From assembly GCF_017573465.1 (NCBI RefSeq), contig NZ_JAGEPF010000004.1, positions 310,001 through 374,000 of the forward strand: DNA of 64,000 nucleotides, given 5' to 3'. The position numbers and the translations under genes are program-made. This document shows, one piece after another, positions 22,978 through 31,840 of this stretch. This DNA comes from Actinomadura violacea (GTDB taxonomy: Bacteria > Actinomycetota > Actinomycetes > Streptosporangiales > Streptosporangiaceae). The notes under the pieces are model-generated. The model was not told the origin of the DNA and did no database searches. It was given only the letters and a program-made list of their open reading frames with translations. The first letter of the stretch is position 1; each line of letters begins with the position of its first letter.

Positions 22978-25748
22978 GGAATCTTCCGATCATCTCTGCC
23001 GTCCACCGCGGCCGGCAGCGGGACGCCCGCCGCCGCGGCCCAGCCGGCGATCTCCTTGGTGAGCCCGATGTTCAGCCGGCGGGCGAGGTCGGCGGCCGCG
23101 GCGGCGCGTTCGGCCGCCTCGTCCGGGGCGCCGCGGGCGGCGGCGAGCATGGCCTGCCCGTACTGGGCGTGAGCGATCCACACGAGGTCGTTCAGTCCTT
23201 CCGAAATGTGCCGGCTCTCCCGGAACAGCCGTTCGGCGGCCGGCACGTCGCGGCGTTCCAGAGCGAGTTTCGCCAGCTGGAACAGCGTCGCCTGCTCGGT
23301 CACCGGGTCGCCGACCGCGCGTTCGATGGCGAGCGCCTCGAGATAAAGCTCCTCAGCGGCGTCCATGATGCCATCCGCGTGCTCGATGCGGGCCAGTTCA
23401 TGAAGTGTCTTGGCGCGATTCCGTTCCTCCCCGTTCGCCTCACGAACAGTGCGAACCCGCTCAAACAACCGCCGGGCCCCGGTCAGGTCGCCCCGGCGGT
23501 ACAGCACCTTTCCGAGCTGGTGGTCGATGTCGGCGAGATCCCGGACCGCGCCGGCGGAATCGGCCTCGGCGAGCTCCCGCCCGGTGCGGTACGCGGTCTC
23601 CGAACCGTCCAGGTCGCCGCACCGGTACAGCACCTGCCCCATGCCGCGCAGGGCGGTCAGCTCGTCGTGCCGGCGCCCGAGCGCGCGCGCCGCCTCGCCG
23701 GCCAGCCGGTAGTCGGCGGCGGCCTGGTCGAACTCGGCCAGCCGGTAGCGCACCAGCCCCCGCACGAGCAGGAAGCCGAGCCGGGCGGACGCGCCGTCGG
23801 GGATCATCGCCGCCGCGGACTCCCCGAGGTCGAGGAGCTCCTTCGCGACCAGCCACGGGCCCCGCCGCACCAGCGGCAGCCCCGCGTCGCCGGCCACCGC
23901 GGTGCAGTAGGCGGTGATCTCCTTCCACATCCCGAGCTCCCCGGCGAGCCGCAGGGTGCGCCGGACGTTGCCGAGCTCGTCGCCCGGGTGGTCCGCCGGC
24001 TCGGCCGCCAGGGACGCCTGGAGCGCGAGATGCCTGCCGGCCAGGGAGCGGACCTTCTCGTCGGACAGCCCGTCGTGGCGCGAGCGCAGGTGTGCGACGA
24101 CGAGCGGGTGCATGACGCAGTGCACCTCGCCGGCGTGGTCGTAGCGCCCGATGATCTCCGCGCCCTGCAGCCCGTTGAGCACCTCGGAGCACTGGGCGAG
24201 GGCGGCGTCCCCGGCGCCCGCGGCCCGCACGAGACCGCGCCAGGTGCTCTCCCGGCAGCGGTCCTCGAACACCGCCCAGGCGTCCAGGAAGTCGGCGGTG
24301 AGCGGGAGCTTCTTCTCCAGCTTGCCGATGATCTGGCCGAGCACCTCGGAGTTGATCCCGGCGGGGCCGCGGACGCGGTGCCGCCGCAGGTCCTCCTTGA
24401 GCGTCGACCACGGCTGGCCGATGTCGAGGGCGGAGCCTGCCGAGACGAGCGTCCGCGGGTGGTTGAAGCACAGCTCGGCGGCGACCGCCATCTCGTCGCC
24501 GAGGATCCGCTCGGCCCGCTCCCGGCCGCCGAGCATGCTCGTCACGAGGTCCCGGCAGGCGGTGACGGGCAGGGACCCCACCGTGATGCGGTTGGGGCCG
24601 ACCAGCTCCGCGAACTCCTTCGGGTGGTCCTGCGACACGAGGATCGCGCGGCCGCCGACGCTGGTGTCCCACGAGGCGAGCAGCGCGCGCAGGTCCCGGA
24701 GCGCGCCGTCGGACGCGGACTCGAGGTTGTCCAGGACGAGCAGGCACCGGCTCGCCGACAGCCGCTGCGAGACCTGGGTGGCCAGGGCCGCCTCCGGCGC
24801 CCGCGCCAGCTCCCAGCCGAGGGCCCGCGCGACGCCCTCGGAGACCGGTTCGGCGCCGGGCCGGAAATAGCCGATGCCGTCGGGGAACCGCCATCCATAA
24901 CGGCTCGCCGCGGTCTGCGCCAGGGCGGTTTTACCGGACCCGGTGACCCCGGTGATCGCGATGAACGGCGAGTGCGTCCGCTCGCCGAAAAAGGCGTCGT
25001 AGATCTGCAGGGCCTCGTTCTCGCGGTCGAAGAACCGGTTATGCACGGCGGGAAAGCTGTTGTGCGGCGCGCACGGGGAGAACTTCGGCACGGCGCGCCC
25101 GCGCTCGACGTCGAAGACCGCGCCGCCCGCCGCCTTGCCCCGCACCCGCAGCAGCGGCCTGCCCTCCGGGCTCAGCCCGGACGCCTCCGCGGACGCCTCG
25201 GTCACCGCCCGCTCCGGGCTCACCCCGCTGAACAGCATCCGGTAGACGTCGGCGAGGACGGCCCGGGCGTGCGCGCGGGGGACGTCGCCCGCCACCGAGA
25301 TGGCGGTGACCTCGGCGGCCGACCGGGCGATGCAGTCGGCCAGCTCCTCGGTCGCGCAGCCGTTCAGGACGAGCAGCAGGTCGGGGCACTGCCGGAAGAG
25401 CCGCGCGAACCGCTCGTAGGACAGCCGCACCAGCAGGCCGTTCTCCGCCTCGAACTCCAGGTGCTCGCCGGTCGCGTGCATCGCGATGTGGACGACGTCG
25501 AACCCGCCGGCGGCGAGCGCCATCCGCAGCATGCCCACCGTCGGCGGGTTGAGCGCGACGATCTCGACGTCGACGCGCAGCTCGTCGAGGGCGCGGTAGA
25601 TCTCCTCGAGCTCGTGCCGGGGGTCCAGCCGCTCGGGGTCGTTGAGCGGGGACGGGGTGACGAGGAGGATGCGGTGCCGCGCGGTGCTGGCCGCCAGGCT
25701 CTCGGTCAGCGTCACGGGATGCCTGCTCGAACCCAAGGATCCGGACAT
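22974..25748 (-). CDS. CHAT protease - NB-ARC (STAND) - TPR protein
   Basis: A 924-residue three-part protein. Residues ~25-220 look like a CHAT caspase-like protease, with H91 (VHIAMHAT) and C131 (LVLNGCATEE) as the probable dyad. Residues ~235-500 are an NB-ARC/STAND ATPase with Walker A GVTGSGKT (267-274) and Walker B LLVLDN (336-341). From about 600 to 900 there are tandem TPR repeats, typical ligand sensors. STAND proteins oligomerise on ligand binding, which would activate the CHAT domain. It is the first gene of the operon, so it is the likely sensor and initiator, with the separate caspase at 19785 as a possible substrate. The ATG at 25748 has a weak GGGA upstream. Confidence 0.87.
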   Translation of the reverse strand: MSGSLGSSRHPVTLTESLAASTARHRILLVTPSPLNDPERLDPRHELEEIYRALDELRVDVEIVALNPPTVGMLRMALAAGGFDVVHIAMHATGEHLEFEAENGLLVRLSYERFARLFRQCPDLLLVLNGCATEELADCIARSAAEVTAISVAGDVPRAHARAVLADVYRMLFSGVSPERAVTEASAEASGLSPEGRPLLRVRGKAAGGAVFDVERGRAVPKFSPCAPHNSFPAVHNRFFDRENEALQIYDAFFGERTHSPFIAITGVTGSGKTALAQTAASRYGWRFPDGIGYFRPGAEPVSEGVARALGWELARAPEAALATQVSQRLSASRCLLVLDNLESASDGALRDLRALLASWDTSVGGRAILVSQDHPKEFAELVGPNRITVGSLPVTACRDLVTSMLGGRERAERILGDEMAVAAELCFNHPRTLVSAGSALDIGQPWSTLKEDLRRHRVRGPAGINSEVLGQIIGKLEKKLPLTADFLDAWAVFEDRCRESTWRGLVRAAGAGDAALAQCSEVLNGLQGAEIIGRYDHAGEVHCVMHPLVVAHLRSRHDGLSDEKVRSLAGRHLALQASLAAEPADHPGDELGNVRRTLRLAGELGMWKEITAYCTAVAGDAGLPLVRRGPWLVAKELLDLGESAAAMIPDGASARLGFLLVRGLVRYRLAEFDQAAADYRLAGEAARALGRRHDELTALRGMGQVLYRCGDLDGSETAYRTGRELAEADSAGAVRDLADIDHQLGKVLYRRGDLTGARRLFERVRTVREANGEERNRAKTLHELARIEHADGIMDAAEELYLEALAIERAVGDPVTEQATLFQLAKLALERRDVPAAERLFRESRHISEGLNDLVWIAHAQYGQAMLAAARGAPDEAAERAAAAADLARRLNIGLTKEIAGWAAAAGVPLPAAVDGRDDRKIP

Positions 25749-25907
25749 GCGGTCATTCCCATCGCAGCTGAGTACGGCGAAAGTTTACTCCAGCGCGTCA
25801 GGATATTGGAGTCCGAGAGTGGACACTATGCATTTGTACTGATTAGCCGCAGTCAGACATATCGGGATTGATGCCGTGCGCGGAAAGGCGCCCGCGGGAG
25901 GCGGCCG
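25749..25907. promoter_or_regulatory. Upstream region of the CHAT-STAND operon (AT-richer)
   Basis: About 160 bp between the STAND start and the tandem repeat. It is clearly richer in A+T than its surroundings (about 25780-25870), as expected for a promoter. Several -10-like boxes occur on the minus strand (TAAACT, AATATC), but none has a convincing -35 partner. No gene is seen here. Confidence 0.4.
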
Positions 25908-25971
25908 GCCGGCGAGACGGTCAGCCGGCGAGACGATCGGCCGGCGAGACGGTCAGCCGGCGATGCGGTCC
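25908..25971. repeat. 16-bp tandem repeat, four units, crossing a TetR stop codon
   Basis: Units 25908-25923, 25924-25939, 25940-25955 and 25956-25971 all match gccggcgagacggtca with one to three changes. The TetR stop codon (complement 25953-25955) lies at the end of unit 3, so unit 4 codes for the TetR C-terminus and units 1-3 are downstream. Looks like local replication slippage. Confidence 0.9.
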
Positions 25972-26669
25972 AGCCACTCCGCCAGCAGGGCCTGCTCGGC
26001 CGGGGACAGGCCGGACGGCGGTTCGGCCGCCAGCGCGGCGCGCAGCGAGACCGCCGCGGCGGCCCTGCCGTCCCGCTCCCCCGGCCCGCCGTCCGGCGGA
26101 TCGCCCTGGACGGTGACGGCCGCGAGGACGGCCTCGCGGGTGCGGACCGACAACTCGCCGCCCTCGTCGGCGCCACCCCCGTCGTCGCCGCCCGCGATGA
26201 GGGCGAGGACGACGCCGACCCCGGCGGCCTGGATCATCTGGGCCGCGGTCTCGACGGGGACGCGGAGCCGGCCCGCGCGGGCGACGGCGCCGACGAGGCC
26301 GAGCAGGATCGCGTACGCCTCGTCGACGGCGGGGCTGGTGCGCGCCGCCCGGTACATCAGCACGTAGAACGCGGGGTTGCGCAGGCCGAAGTCGACGTGC
26401 AGGTCCCAGCCGCGGCGCAGGTCGTCGACGGGGTCGCCGGTCGCGGGCTGGGCGCGCTTGCCGGCGAGGTACTCGGCCAGGCCGTGCGCGGCGACGGCGT
26501 CGAACAGTCCCTGCTTGTCGCCGAAGTGGTGGTAGAGCGTCGGGGCGCCGACGCCCGCCGCGGCGCAGATCGCGCGCGTGGAGACGGGCTCGCCGCCCGA
26601 CTCGGCGATGAGCCGGACGGCCGCCCGCAGGATCCGGTCGCGCCCGTCGGCGTCCTTCTGCGCACTCAC
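25953..26669 (-). CDS. TetR-family regulator (next to alcohol dehydrogenase)
   Basis: A 238-residue TetR protein. The helix-turn-helix is at ~10-58 (DRILRAAVRLIAESGG, VGAPTLYHHFGDKQ). The C-terminal part is long and has a Gly/Asp-rich insert near 165-180. It starts at GTG 26669, seven bases after a -10 box and touching a 12-bp palindrome, so it is probably leaderless and autorepressed. It is divergent from the zinc alcohol dehydrogenase at 26843, its likely second target. Its 3' end lies in the 16-bp tandem repeat. Confidence 0.87.
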   Translation of the reverse strand: MSAQKDADGRDRILRAAVRLIAESGGEPVSTRAICAAAGVGAPTLYHHFGDKQGLFDAVAAHGLAEYLAGKRAQPATGDPVDDLRRGWDLHVDFGLRNPAFYVLMYRAARTSPAVDEAYAILLGLVGAVARAGRLRVPVETAAQMIQAAGVGVVLALIAGGDDGGGADEGGELSVRTREAVLAAVTVQGDPPDGGPGERDGRAAAAVSLRAALAAEPPSGLSPAEQALLAEWLDRIAG

Positions 26670-26706
26670 AACATCGATGTTACAGAGACTGGGCGAGCGT
26701 CGTTAA
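26670..26706 (-). promoter_or_regulatory. TetR autoregulated leaderless promoter and operator
   Basis: On the minus strand TTAACG (26706-26701), 18-bp spacer and TAACAT (26682-26677) precede the GTG 26669 by seven bases. The perfect palindrome aacatcgatgtt (26670-26681) covers the -10 box and start point. Bound repressor would block RNA polymerase. A half-site (tcgatgt) recurs near 26755 upstream of the dehydrogenase. Confidence 0.65.
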
Positions 26707-26842
26707 CGCAGCAGTCGGCGGGCATGGGAGCAGGTGGGCCCGGGTCGGGGCGGGTCGATGTATCACCACTATAGAAGTCGTTATATCGTTGTTCGCAGGG
26801 GCCGCCGCTCGGGCCGGCCCCGTCCACGAGAGGAAACGCGAC

Positions 26843-27856
26843 ATGCGCAGCGCCGTTCTCACCGAAAAGGGCAAGCCGCTGGAGATCGTCGAGCGCGAGG
26901 TGCCCGAGCCCGGCCCCGGCGAGATCCTGGTGAAGGTCACCGCCTGCGGGATGTGCTTCTCCGAGGTCGGCCTCGCCCAGGGCCACTACCCGTTCGCGCG
27001 GTTCCCGACCGTCCCCGGCCACGAGATCAGCGGGGTCGTCGCCGCGCTCGGGCCGGGCGTCGAGTGGCCCGCGCCCGGCACGCCGGTGGGCGCCCAGTGG
27101 ATCTACGGCTCGTGCGGCCGCTGCGACCAGTGCGTCCGCGGCGACCAGATCCTGTGCACCGGCGCGCCCCGGCGCGTCACCGGCATCACCGACGACGGCG
27201 GGTACGCCGAGTACTTCGTCGCCCGCGCCGGGTTCGTCACCCCGCTGCCGGACGGGCTGGACCCGGTCGCGGCGGCGCCGCTGATGTGCGCCGGGATCAC
27301 CGCGTTCAACGGCCTGCGGCACGCGGGCGCGGCCGCCGGGTCGCGCGTCGCGGTGCTCGGCACCGGCGGCGTCGGCGAGATGGTGATCCGGTTCGCGGCC
27401 GCGATGGGCGCCCGCGTCGCGGTGGTGTCCCGGTCGCGCCGCGCCGAGGAGGAGGCGCGCCGGCGGGGCGCCGAGCTCTACGTCGCCACCGACGAGCAGG
27501 ACGCGGCCGAGGCGCTTCGGGGCTGGGGCGGCGCCGACGTCATCGTGAACACCACGCCGAGCACCGCGCCCGCGCAGGCCGCGCTCGGCGGCGTCGCCCC
27601 GGACGGCACCCTGCTGGTCCTCGGCGTCGGCGCCGAGAACCTCGCGGTGCCGCCGGCCCTGCTCGTGATGAACCGGGTGCGGGTGATGGGCAGCCCGTCC
27701 GGCTCCCCGCACGACCTGCGCGACACCCTCGCGTTCGCGGCCGCGCACGGGATCCTCCCGGACGTCACGCCGGTCACGCTGGACGAGGCGCCCGGCGTGC
27801 TCGCCACGATGACCGAGGGCCGCCACCACGGCCGCTCCGTCATCACCTTCGGCTGA
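26843..27856 (+). CDS. Zinc-dependent alcohol dehydrogenase (MDR superfamily)
   Basis: A 337-residue medium-chain dehydrogenase. Catalytic zinc site: C35 (ACGMC) with the GHE motif H60/E61 and a later Cys (LMCAG). Structural zinc Cys: C91, C94, C97 and C105. The Rossmann fold begins at VLGTGGVGEM. It should oxidise primary or secondary alcohols, or reduce aldehydes, with NAD(P). The ATG at 26843 follows gagaggaa and is preferred to an upstream in-frame ATG at 26789 that has no ribosome site. The region 26750-26790 upstream is AT-rich with -10-like TATAGA and TTATAT. Its last 14 bp overlap the convergent amidase gene. Confidence 0.87.
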   Translation: MRSAVLTEKGKPLEIVEREVPEPGPGEILVKVTACGMCFSEVGLAQGHYPFARFPTVPGHEISGVVAALGPGVEWPAPGTPVGAQWIYGSCGRCDQCVRGDQILCTGAPRRVTGITDDGGYAEYFVARAGFVTPLPDGLDPVAAAPLMCAGITAFNGLRHAGAAAGSRVAVLGTGGVGEMVIRFAAAMGARVAVVSRSRRAEEEARRRGAELYVATDEQDAAEALRGWGGADVIVNTTPSTAPAQAALGGVAPDGTLLVLGVGAENLAVPPALLVMNRVRVMGSPSGSPHDLRDTLAFAAAHGILPDVTPVTLDEAPGVLATMTEGRHHGRSVITFG

Positions 27857-29237
27857 ACCGCTTCCACGGCCGGGCCTGCTCGTAGGCGCGGCAGGCGGCC
27901 ATGACCAGGTCGTCGGCGTGCCGGGCGCCGACGACCTGGAGGCCGACCGGCAGCCCGTCCGCGGTGAGCCCGCACGGCAGGCTCGCCGCGGGCTGCTGCG
28001 TCATGTTGAACGGGTAGGTGAACGGGGTCCAGGACGTCCAGCGCGGCGACGGCGAGCCCGGCGGGACCTCCGGCCCGGCCTCGAACGCCGCGATCGGCAT
28101 GGTCGGCGTGAGCAGCAGGTCGTAGCGGTCGTGGAACGCGCCCATGATCCGGCCCAGCTCCATGCGGCGCGCGGTCGCGGTGAGGTACTCGACGGCCGAG
28201 TACCGGGCGCCCTGCTCGCAGATCTCGCGCAGGCCCGGGTCGAGCCGGGCGCGCTGCTCGGCGGTGAGGTGCTCGACGACCTTCGCGGCGCCCGCGAACC
28301 AGAGCACCTCGAAGTCGGCGACCGGGTCGGCGAAGCCGGGGTCGGCCTGCTCGACCTTCGCGCCCAGCTCGGTGAACGCCTCCGCCGCCGCGGCCACCGA
28401 GGCCGCCACCTCCGGGTCGACCCGGGCGAAGCCGAGGTCGGGGCTGAAGGCGACGCGCAGCCCGGTCAGGTCGTGCGGGCCGCCATCGGTGAACGGCGCG
28501 GCGGGCGGCGGGAGGGACGACCAGTCCCGGCCGTCCGCGCCGCACACCGCGTCCAGCAGCAGTTCCGCGTCGGCGACGGTGTTGGTCATGGGTCCGGTGT
28601 GCGCGAGCGTCCCGAACGGGCTGGCCGGGTAGTGCGGGATGCGGCCGTAGGTCGGCTTGATGGTGAAGACGCCGGTGAACGCGGCGGGGATGCGGACCGA
28701 GCCGCCGCCGTCGGTGCCGAGCGCGAGCGGCGCCATGCCCGCCGTGACGGCCGCCGCCGCGCCGCCGCTCGACCCGCCCGTCGTGCGGGAGGGGTCCCAC
28801 GGGTTGCGGGTGACGCCGGTGAGCGGCCCGTCGGTGACGGCCTTCCACGCGAACTCCGGCGTCGTGGTCTTGCCGACGAACACCGCACCCTGCTCGCGCA
28901 GCCGCGCGACGGACGGGGCGTCCTCCGTCCAGGGGCCGGCCGGGTCGATCGTGGTGGAGCCGCGCAGCGTCGGCCAGCCGCGGGTGAGCAGCACGTCCTT
29001 GATCGAGACGGGCACGCCGTCGAGCGTGCCGAGCGTCTCGCCGCGCCGCCACCGCCCGGCCGACGCCCGCGCCATCTCCAGCGTGGTCTCGGGGTCGAGC
29101 AGGCAGAACGCGTTGAGCTCCCGGTCGTCGCGGTCGATCCGCGCGAGGACGGCCTCGGCGGCCTCGACGGGTGACAGCGTCCCCGCCCGGTAGGCCTCCA
29201 GCAGCTCGGCGGCGGTCAGGTCTGCCGCGTCCGTCAT
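27843..29237 (-). CDS. Amidase-signature family hydrolase
   Basis: A 464-residue amidase. The Ser-cisSer-Lys triad is present: K80 (SIKDVL), S156 in GGSSGG, and nucleophile S180 in GTDGGGS. Length is typical. The family cleaves amides, carbamoyl groups or aryl amides. The ATG at 29237 has AGGAGGT nine bases upstream. It starts five bases after the 2-hydroxyacid dehydrogenase stop, so the two form an operon. That operon is driven from the divergent promoter at 30330-30358 under the GntR-type operator, linking it to the isomerase/aminotransferase genes. Confidence 0.87.
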   Translation of the reverse strand: MTDAADLTAAELLEAYRAGTLSPVEAAEAVLARIDRDDRELNAFCLLDPETTLEMARASAGRWRRGETLGTLDGVPVSIKDVLLTRGWPTLRGSTTIDPAGPWTEDAPSVARLREQGAVFVGKTTTPEFAWKAVTDGPLTGVTRNPWDPSRTTGGSSGGAAAAVTAGMAPLALGTDGGGSVRIPAAFTGVFTIKPTYGRIPHYPASPFGTLAHTGPMTNTVADAELLLDAVCGADGRDWSSLPPPAAPFTDGGPHDLTGLRVAFSPDLGFARVDPEVAASVAAAAEAFTELGAKVEQADPGFADPVADFEVLWFAGAAKVVEHLTAEQRARLDPGLREICEQGARYSAVEYLTATARRMELGRIMGAFHDRYDLLLTPTMPIAAFEAGPEVPPGSPSPRWTSWTPFTYPFNMTQQPAASLPCGLTADGLPVGLQVVGARHADDLVMAACRAYEQARPWKRFSRR

Positions 29238-29242
29238 GGCCG

Positions 29243-30271
29243 TTACCTCCTCTGCCCCGCGTACGGGATCGGTGCGCCGTCCGCGTCCGGGCGCACGTAG
29301 CCCAGCCGCTTGTCGACGACGTTGCGCAGTTCGCGGCCGTGCGCGAACCGGTCGAGGTTGTCGGTGAACAGCCGGACCAGCTCCTCGCGCCAGCCGGCCG
29401 CGTCGCCGGACATGTGCGGCGAGACGATGACGCCGGGCATCGCCCACAGCGGCGACGACGGCGCGAGCGGCTCGTCCACGAACACGTCGAGCGCGGCGCC
29501 CGCGATGGCGCCCGCGCGCAGCGCCTCGACCAGGTCGTCCTCGGCGACCAGCGGCCCGCGCCCGACGTTGATCAGCCGTGCGGACGGCCGCATCCGGGCG
29601 AGCGCCGCGGCGTCGATCATGTTCCGGGTGCCGGGGGTGAGCGGCGCGGCGAGCACCACGTAGTCGGCCTCGGCGAGCGCGTCGTGCAGCCGCTCCATCG
29701 GGTGGACGACGCCGAAGTCGGGGTCGCGGTCGCGGGCGGTGCGGCCGGCGCCCTCGACGCGCAGCCCGGCGGCGGTGAGCCGGCGGGCGATGGCGCGGCC
29801 GATCGGGCCGGTGCCGGCGACGAGCGCGCGGGCGCCGGTGATCCGCTCGGTCTCGCGGTGCCGCCACCGCCGCTCGCCCTGGAGCCGGACGGTGGTGTGC
29901 AGATCCTTGGCGAACGCCAGCACGAGACCGAGGACGTACTCGGCGATCGGCTCGTCGAACACCCCTCGCGAATTGGTGACGATGGTGTTGCCCTCGACCA
30001 GGTCCGGGAACAGCAGCCGGTCCACTCCGGCGCTGGCGATGTGCACCCAGCGGGGGCCGCCCTCGCGCGGCCACGCCGCCGCCAGCGCGTCCGACCAGAA
30101 GTCCCACATGAACAGCGCGTCGCAGCCCCGGAGAGCCCCCGCGAGCTGCGGTTTCCGCACGTAGTCGATGTGCGCGAGGCGCTCGGCGGCCGCCATCGCG
30201 GGCGGCGGGACGTCCCCTTGGAGCACCACCACGCGGGGCGGCTCGCCGGATGCGTTCGGACCATGCTCCAT
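29243..30271 (-). CDS. D-2-hydroxyacid dehydrogenase
   Basis: A 342-residue NAD(P)-dependent dehydrogenase of the D-isomer family. The Rossmann motif GTGPIG is at 153-158; active-site residues are R238 (INVGRGP), E267 (VDEPLA) and H286 (SPHMSG). It interconverts D-2-hydroxy acids and 2-oxo acids. It is the first gene of the operon with the amidase. The promoter predicts a ~52-nt leader; the ribosome site is weak. Its product or substrate could connect to the transaminase in the same regulon, which works on amino/oxo acids (inference). Confidence 0.87.
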   Translation of the reverse strand: MEHGPNASGEPPRVVVLQGDVPPPAMAAAERLAHIDYVRKPQLAGALRGCDALFMWDFWSDALAAAWPREGGPRWVHIASAGVDRLLFPDLVEGNTIVTNSRGVFDEPIAEYVLGLVLAFAKDLHTTVRLQGERRWRHRETERITGARALVAGTGPIGRAIARRLTAAGLRVEGAGRTARDRDPDFGVVHPMERLHDALAEADYVVLAAPLTPGTRNMIDAAALARMRPSARLINVGRGPLVAEDDLVEALRAGAIAGAALDVFVDEPLAPSSPLWAMPGVIVSPHMSGDAAGWREELVRLFTDNLDRFAHGRELRNVVDKRLGYVRPDADGAPIPYAGQRR

Positions 30272-30322
30272 CGGCGGTCACTTTCGGGGTTCCGGAATTT
30301 ACGGGAAGGCAACACGGGGAGG

Positions 30323-30363
30323 CATTGACACGCTAGGAACGCTTCGTAGGATTGTCAACAATC
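30323..30363. promoter_or_regulatory. Divergent promoters with GntR-type operator
   Basis: Plus strand: TTGACA (30325-30330), 16 bp, TAGGAT (30347-30352), driving the DUF3830 gene. Minus strand: TTGACA (30358-30353), 17 bp, TAGCGT (30335-30330), driving dehydrogenase and amidase. The operator gattgt-ca-acaatc (30350-30363) covers the plus -10/start point and the minus -35, so one bound dimer would silence both. The plus leader of ~160 nt up to 30518 holds no gene and no clear riboswitch fold. Confidence 0.75.
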
Positions 30364-30518
30364 AGCGGGGACGAACCGCCAGGTGGCCGCGCTGATCGTG
30401 CTGCAAGACCGTCGCAACCGTATTGCCCAAGGCCAGGACGCGTCCCAGAGCGCTCTAACGCAAGAGTCCTTTCGGGTGGCGACGCTCTCGCCCACCCCTG
30501 TCCACGGGGAGGTCCGGC

Positions 30519-31013
30519 ATGCCCAGGCTCATGACAATCTCACTGGAGAAGCGCGGCGTGTCCTGCGTCGCCGAACTCCTCGAGAAGGACGCGCCGCGCA
30601 CCTGCGAGGCGGTATGGCGCGCCCTCCCGCTCGGCGGGGACGCCTACCACGCCAAATACGCGCGCAACGAGGTCTACACGATGGTGGAGCGCTTCGCCGA
30701 GGAGGAGGTCGGGCTCGAGAACCCGACCGTGACCCCGATCCCCGGCGACGTCGTGTACTTCTCCTTCCCCGGCGGCATGCTCGACCGGGCGTTCAAGGAG
30801 GAGAAGAACATCCACGGGCTGCCCGGCGTCATCGACCTGGCGATCTTCTACGGCCGCAACAACCTGCTGCTGAACGGGGACGTCGGCTGGGTGCCCGGCA
30901 ACGTGTACGCGACGATCGTCGACGGGCTGGACCGGATGGCCGAGGCGTGCAACGACGTCTGGCGCTCCGGCGCGGTCGGCGAGCGCCTGGTCTACCGCCG
31001 GCACGGGTCCTAG
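30519..31013 (+). CDS. DUF3830 family protein
   Basis: A 164-residue protein of the DUF3830 family, recognised from 'LLEKDAPRTCEAVWRALPLGG', 'HAKYARNEVY', 'PGDVVYFSFPGG' and 'IFYGRNN' read as separate conserved blocks. Members have a cyclophilin-like barrel fold and occur beside Asp/Glu-racemase-like enzymes, but no activity is established. Soluble. The ATG has ggggaggtc upstream. It is followed four bases later by the isomerase gene and shares its promoter, so the two probably work on one substrate. Confidence 0.82.
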   Translation: MPRLMTISLEKRGVSCVAELLEKDAPRTCEAVWRALPLGGDAYHAKYARNEVYTMVERFAEEEVGLENPTVTPIPGDVVYFSFPGGMLDRAFKEEKNIHGLPGVIDLAIFYGRNNLLLNGDVGWVPGNVYATIVDGLDRMAEACNDVWRSGAVGERLVYRRHGS

Positions 31014-31017
31014 AGCG

Positions 31018-31791
31018 GTGGCCGCGCAGATGACATTCGACCCCACGCTGGTCGTCGGGCCCGAGCTGGTCGCCCAGCAGGGCATCGGCGTGGTCGCGCC
31101 GTTCGACTTCGCGCTCGACCGCGAGCTGTGGCGGTGGACGCCCGACGACGTGTCGCTGTTCATGACCCGGCTGCCGTACGTGCCGGTGCCGGTCACCGTC
31201 GAGATGGCCTCGGCGCTGTCGGACCACTCGATCGTCCGGCAGGCGACCCGGGACGTGCTCGCCCCCGAGCCGCTCGCGGTCGCCTACGCCTGCGCGTCCG
31301 GCAGCTTCATCCGCGGCAAGGCCGGCGAGCTGGCGCTGCACCGCACGATGGTCGCCGCAGGCGCGCCCGCGGTCGCCACCACGTCCGGCGCGCTGGTGGA
31401 GTCGCTGCGGCTGCTGAACGCGGGCCGGATCGCGGTGGTGACGCCCTACATCGACGCGGTCACCGAGCGGCTGGTCTCCTTCCTCGGCGAGTACGGCATC
31501 GAGGTGGTGTCGTCGGTCGGGATGGGGCTGCTCGGCCACATCTGGAAGGTCGGCTACGGCGAGATCGTCAGCGCGGTGTCGACGGTGGACCGGCCGGAGG
31601 CCGAGGCGGTGTTCATCAGCTGCACCAACGTGCCGACCTACGACATCATCGCGCCGCTGGAGCGGATGATCGGCAAGCCGGTGCTCACCGCCAACCAGGT
31701 GACCATGTGCTCGGCGCTGCGCGCGATGGGCCGCTCGGCGGCCGGTCCCGGGCAGTGGCTGGTGCAGCTCAGCAGCCCGACGGCCGCCTGA
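31018..31791 (+). CDS. Maleate isomerase / Asp-Glu racemase superfamily enzyme (two-Cys form)
   Basis: A 257-residue enzyme of the maleate cis-trans isomerase/arylmalonate decarboxylase group. Both catalytic cysteines are seen: C92 in YACASGSF and C202 in FISCTNVPT, the first attacking the double bond and the second acting as acid/base in the known family mechanism. 'IGKPVLTANQ' near 222-232 is also family-typical. The GTG at 31018 lies four bases after the DUF3830 stop; an ATG at 31030 is possible. It is the last gene of its operon. Substrate probably a small dicarboxylate or related acid (inference). Confidence 0.82.
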   Translation: MAAQMTFDPTLVVGPELVAQQGIGVVAPFDFALDRELWRWTPDDVSLFMTRLPYVPVPVTVEMASALSDHSIVRQATRDVLAPEPLAVAYACASGSFIRGKAGELALHRTMVAAGAPAVATTSGALVESLRLLNAGRIAVVTPYIDAVTERLVSFLGEYGIEVVSSVGMGLLGHIWKVGYGEIVSAVSTVDRPEAEAVFISCTNVPTYDIIAPLERMIGKPVLTANQVTMCSALRAMGRSAAGPGQWLVQLSSPTAA

Positions 31792-31840
31792 CACCCCTGA
31801 TCGGCCGACCCGTGATCAGGCAAGGCATGATCGATGAAGG

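Noticed and set aside
30364-30518. Riboswitch in the ~160-nt leader of the DUF3830 operon
   Set aside because: No recognisable aptamer core or convincing stem set was seen, and repression by the GntR operator already explains control.
30383-31033. Alternative plus-strand frame covering the DUF3830 gene
   Set aside because: It is a shadow; the DUF3830 frame has the ribosome site, family motifs and operon spacing.
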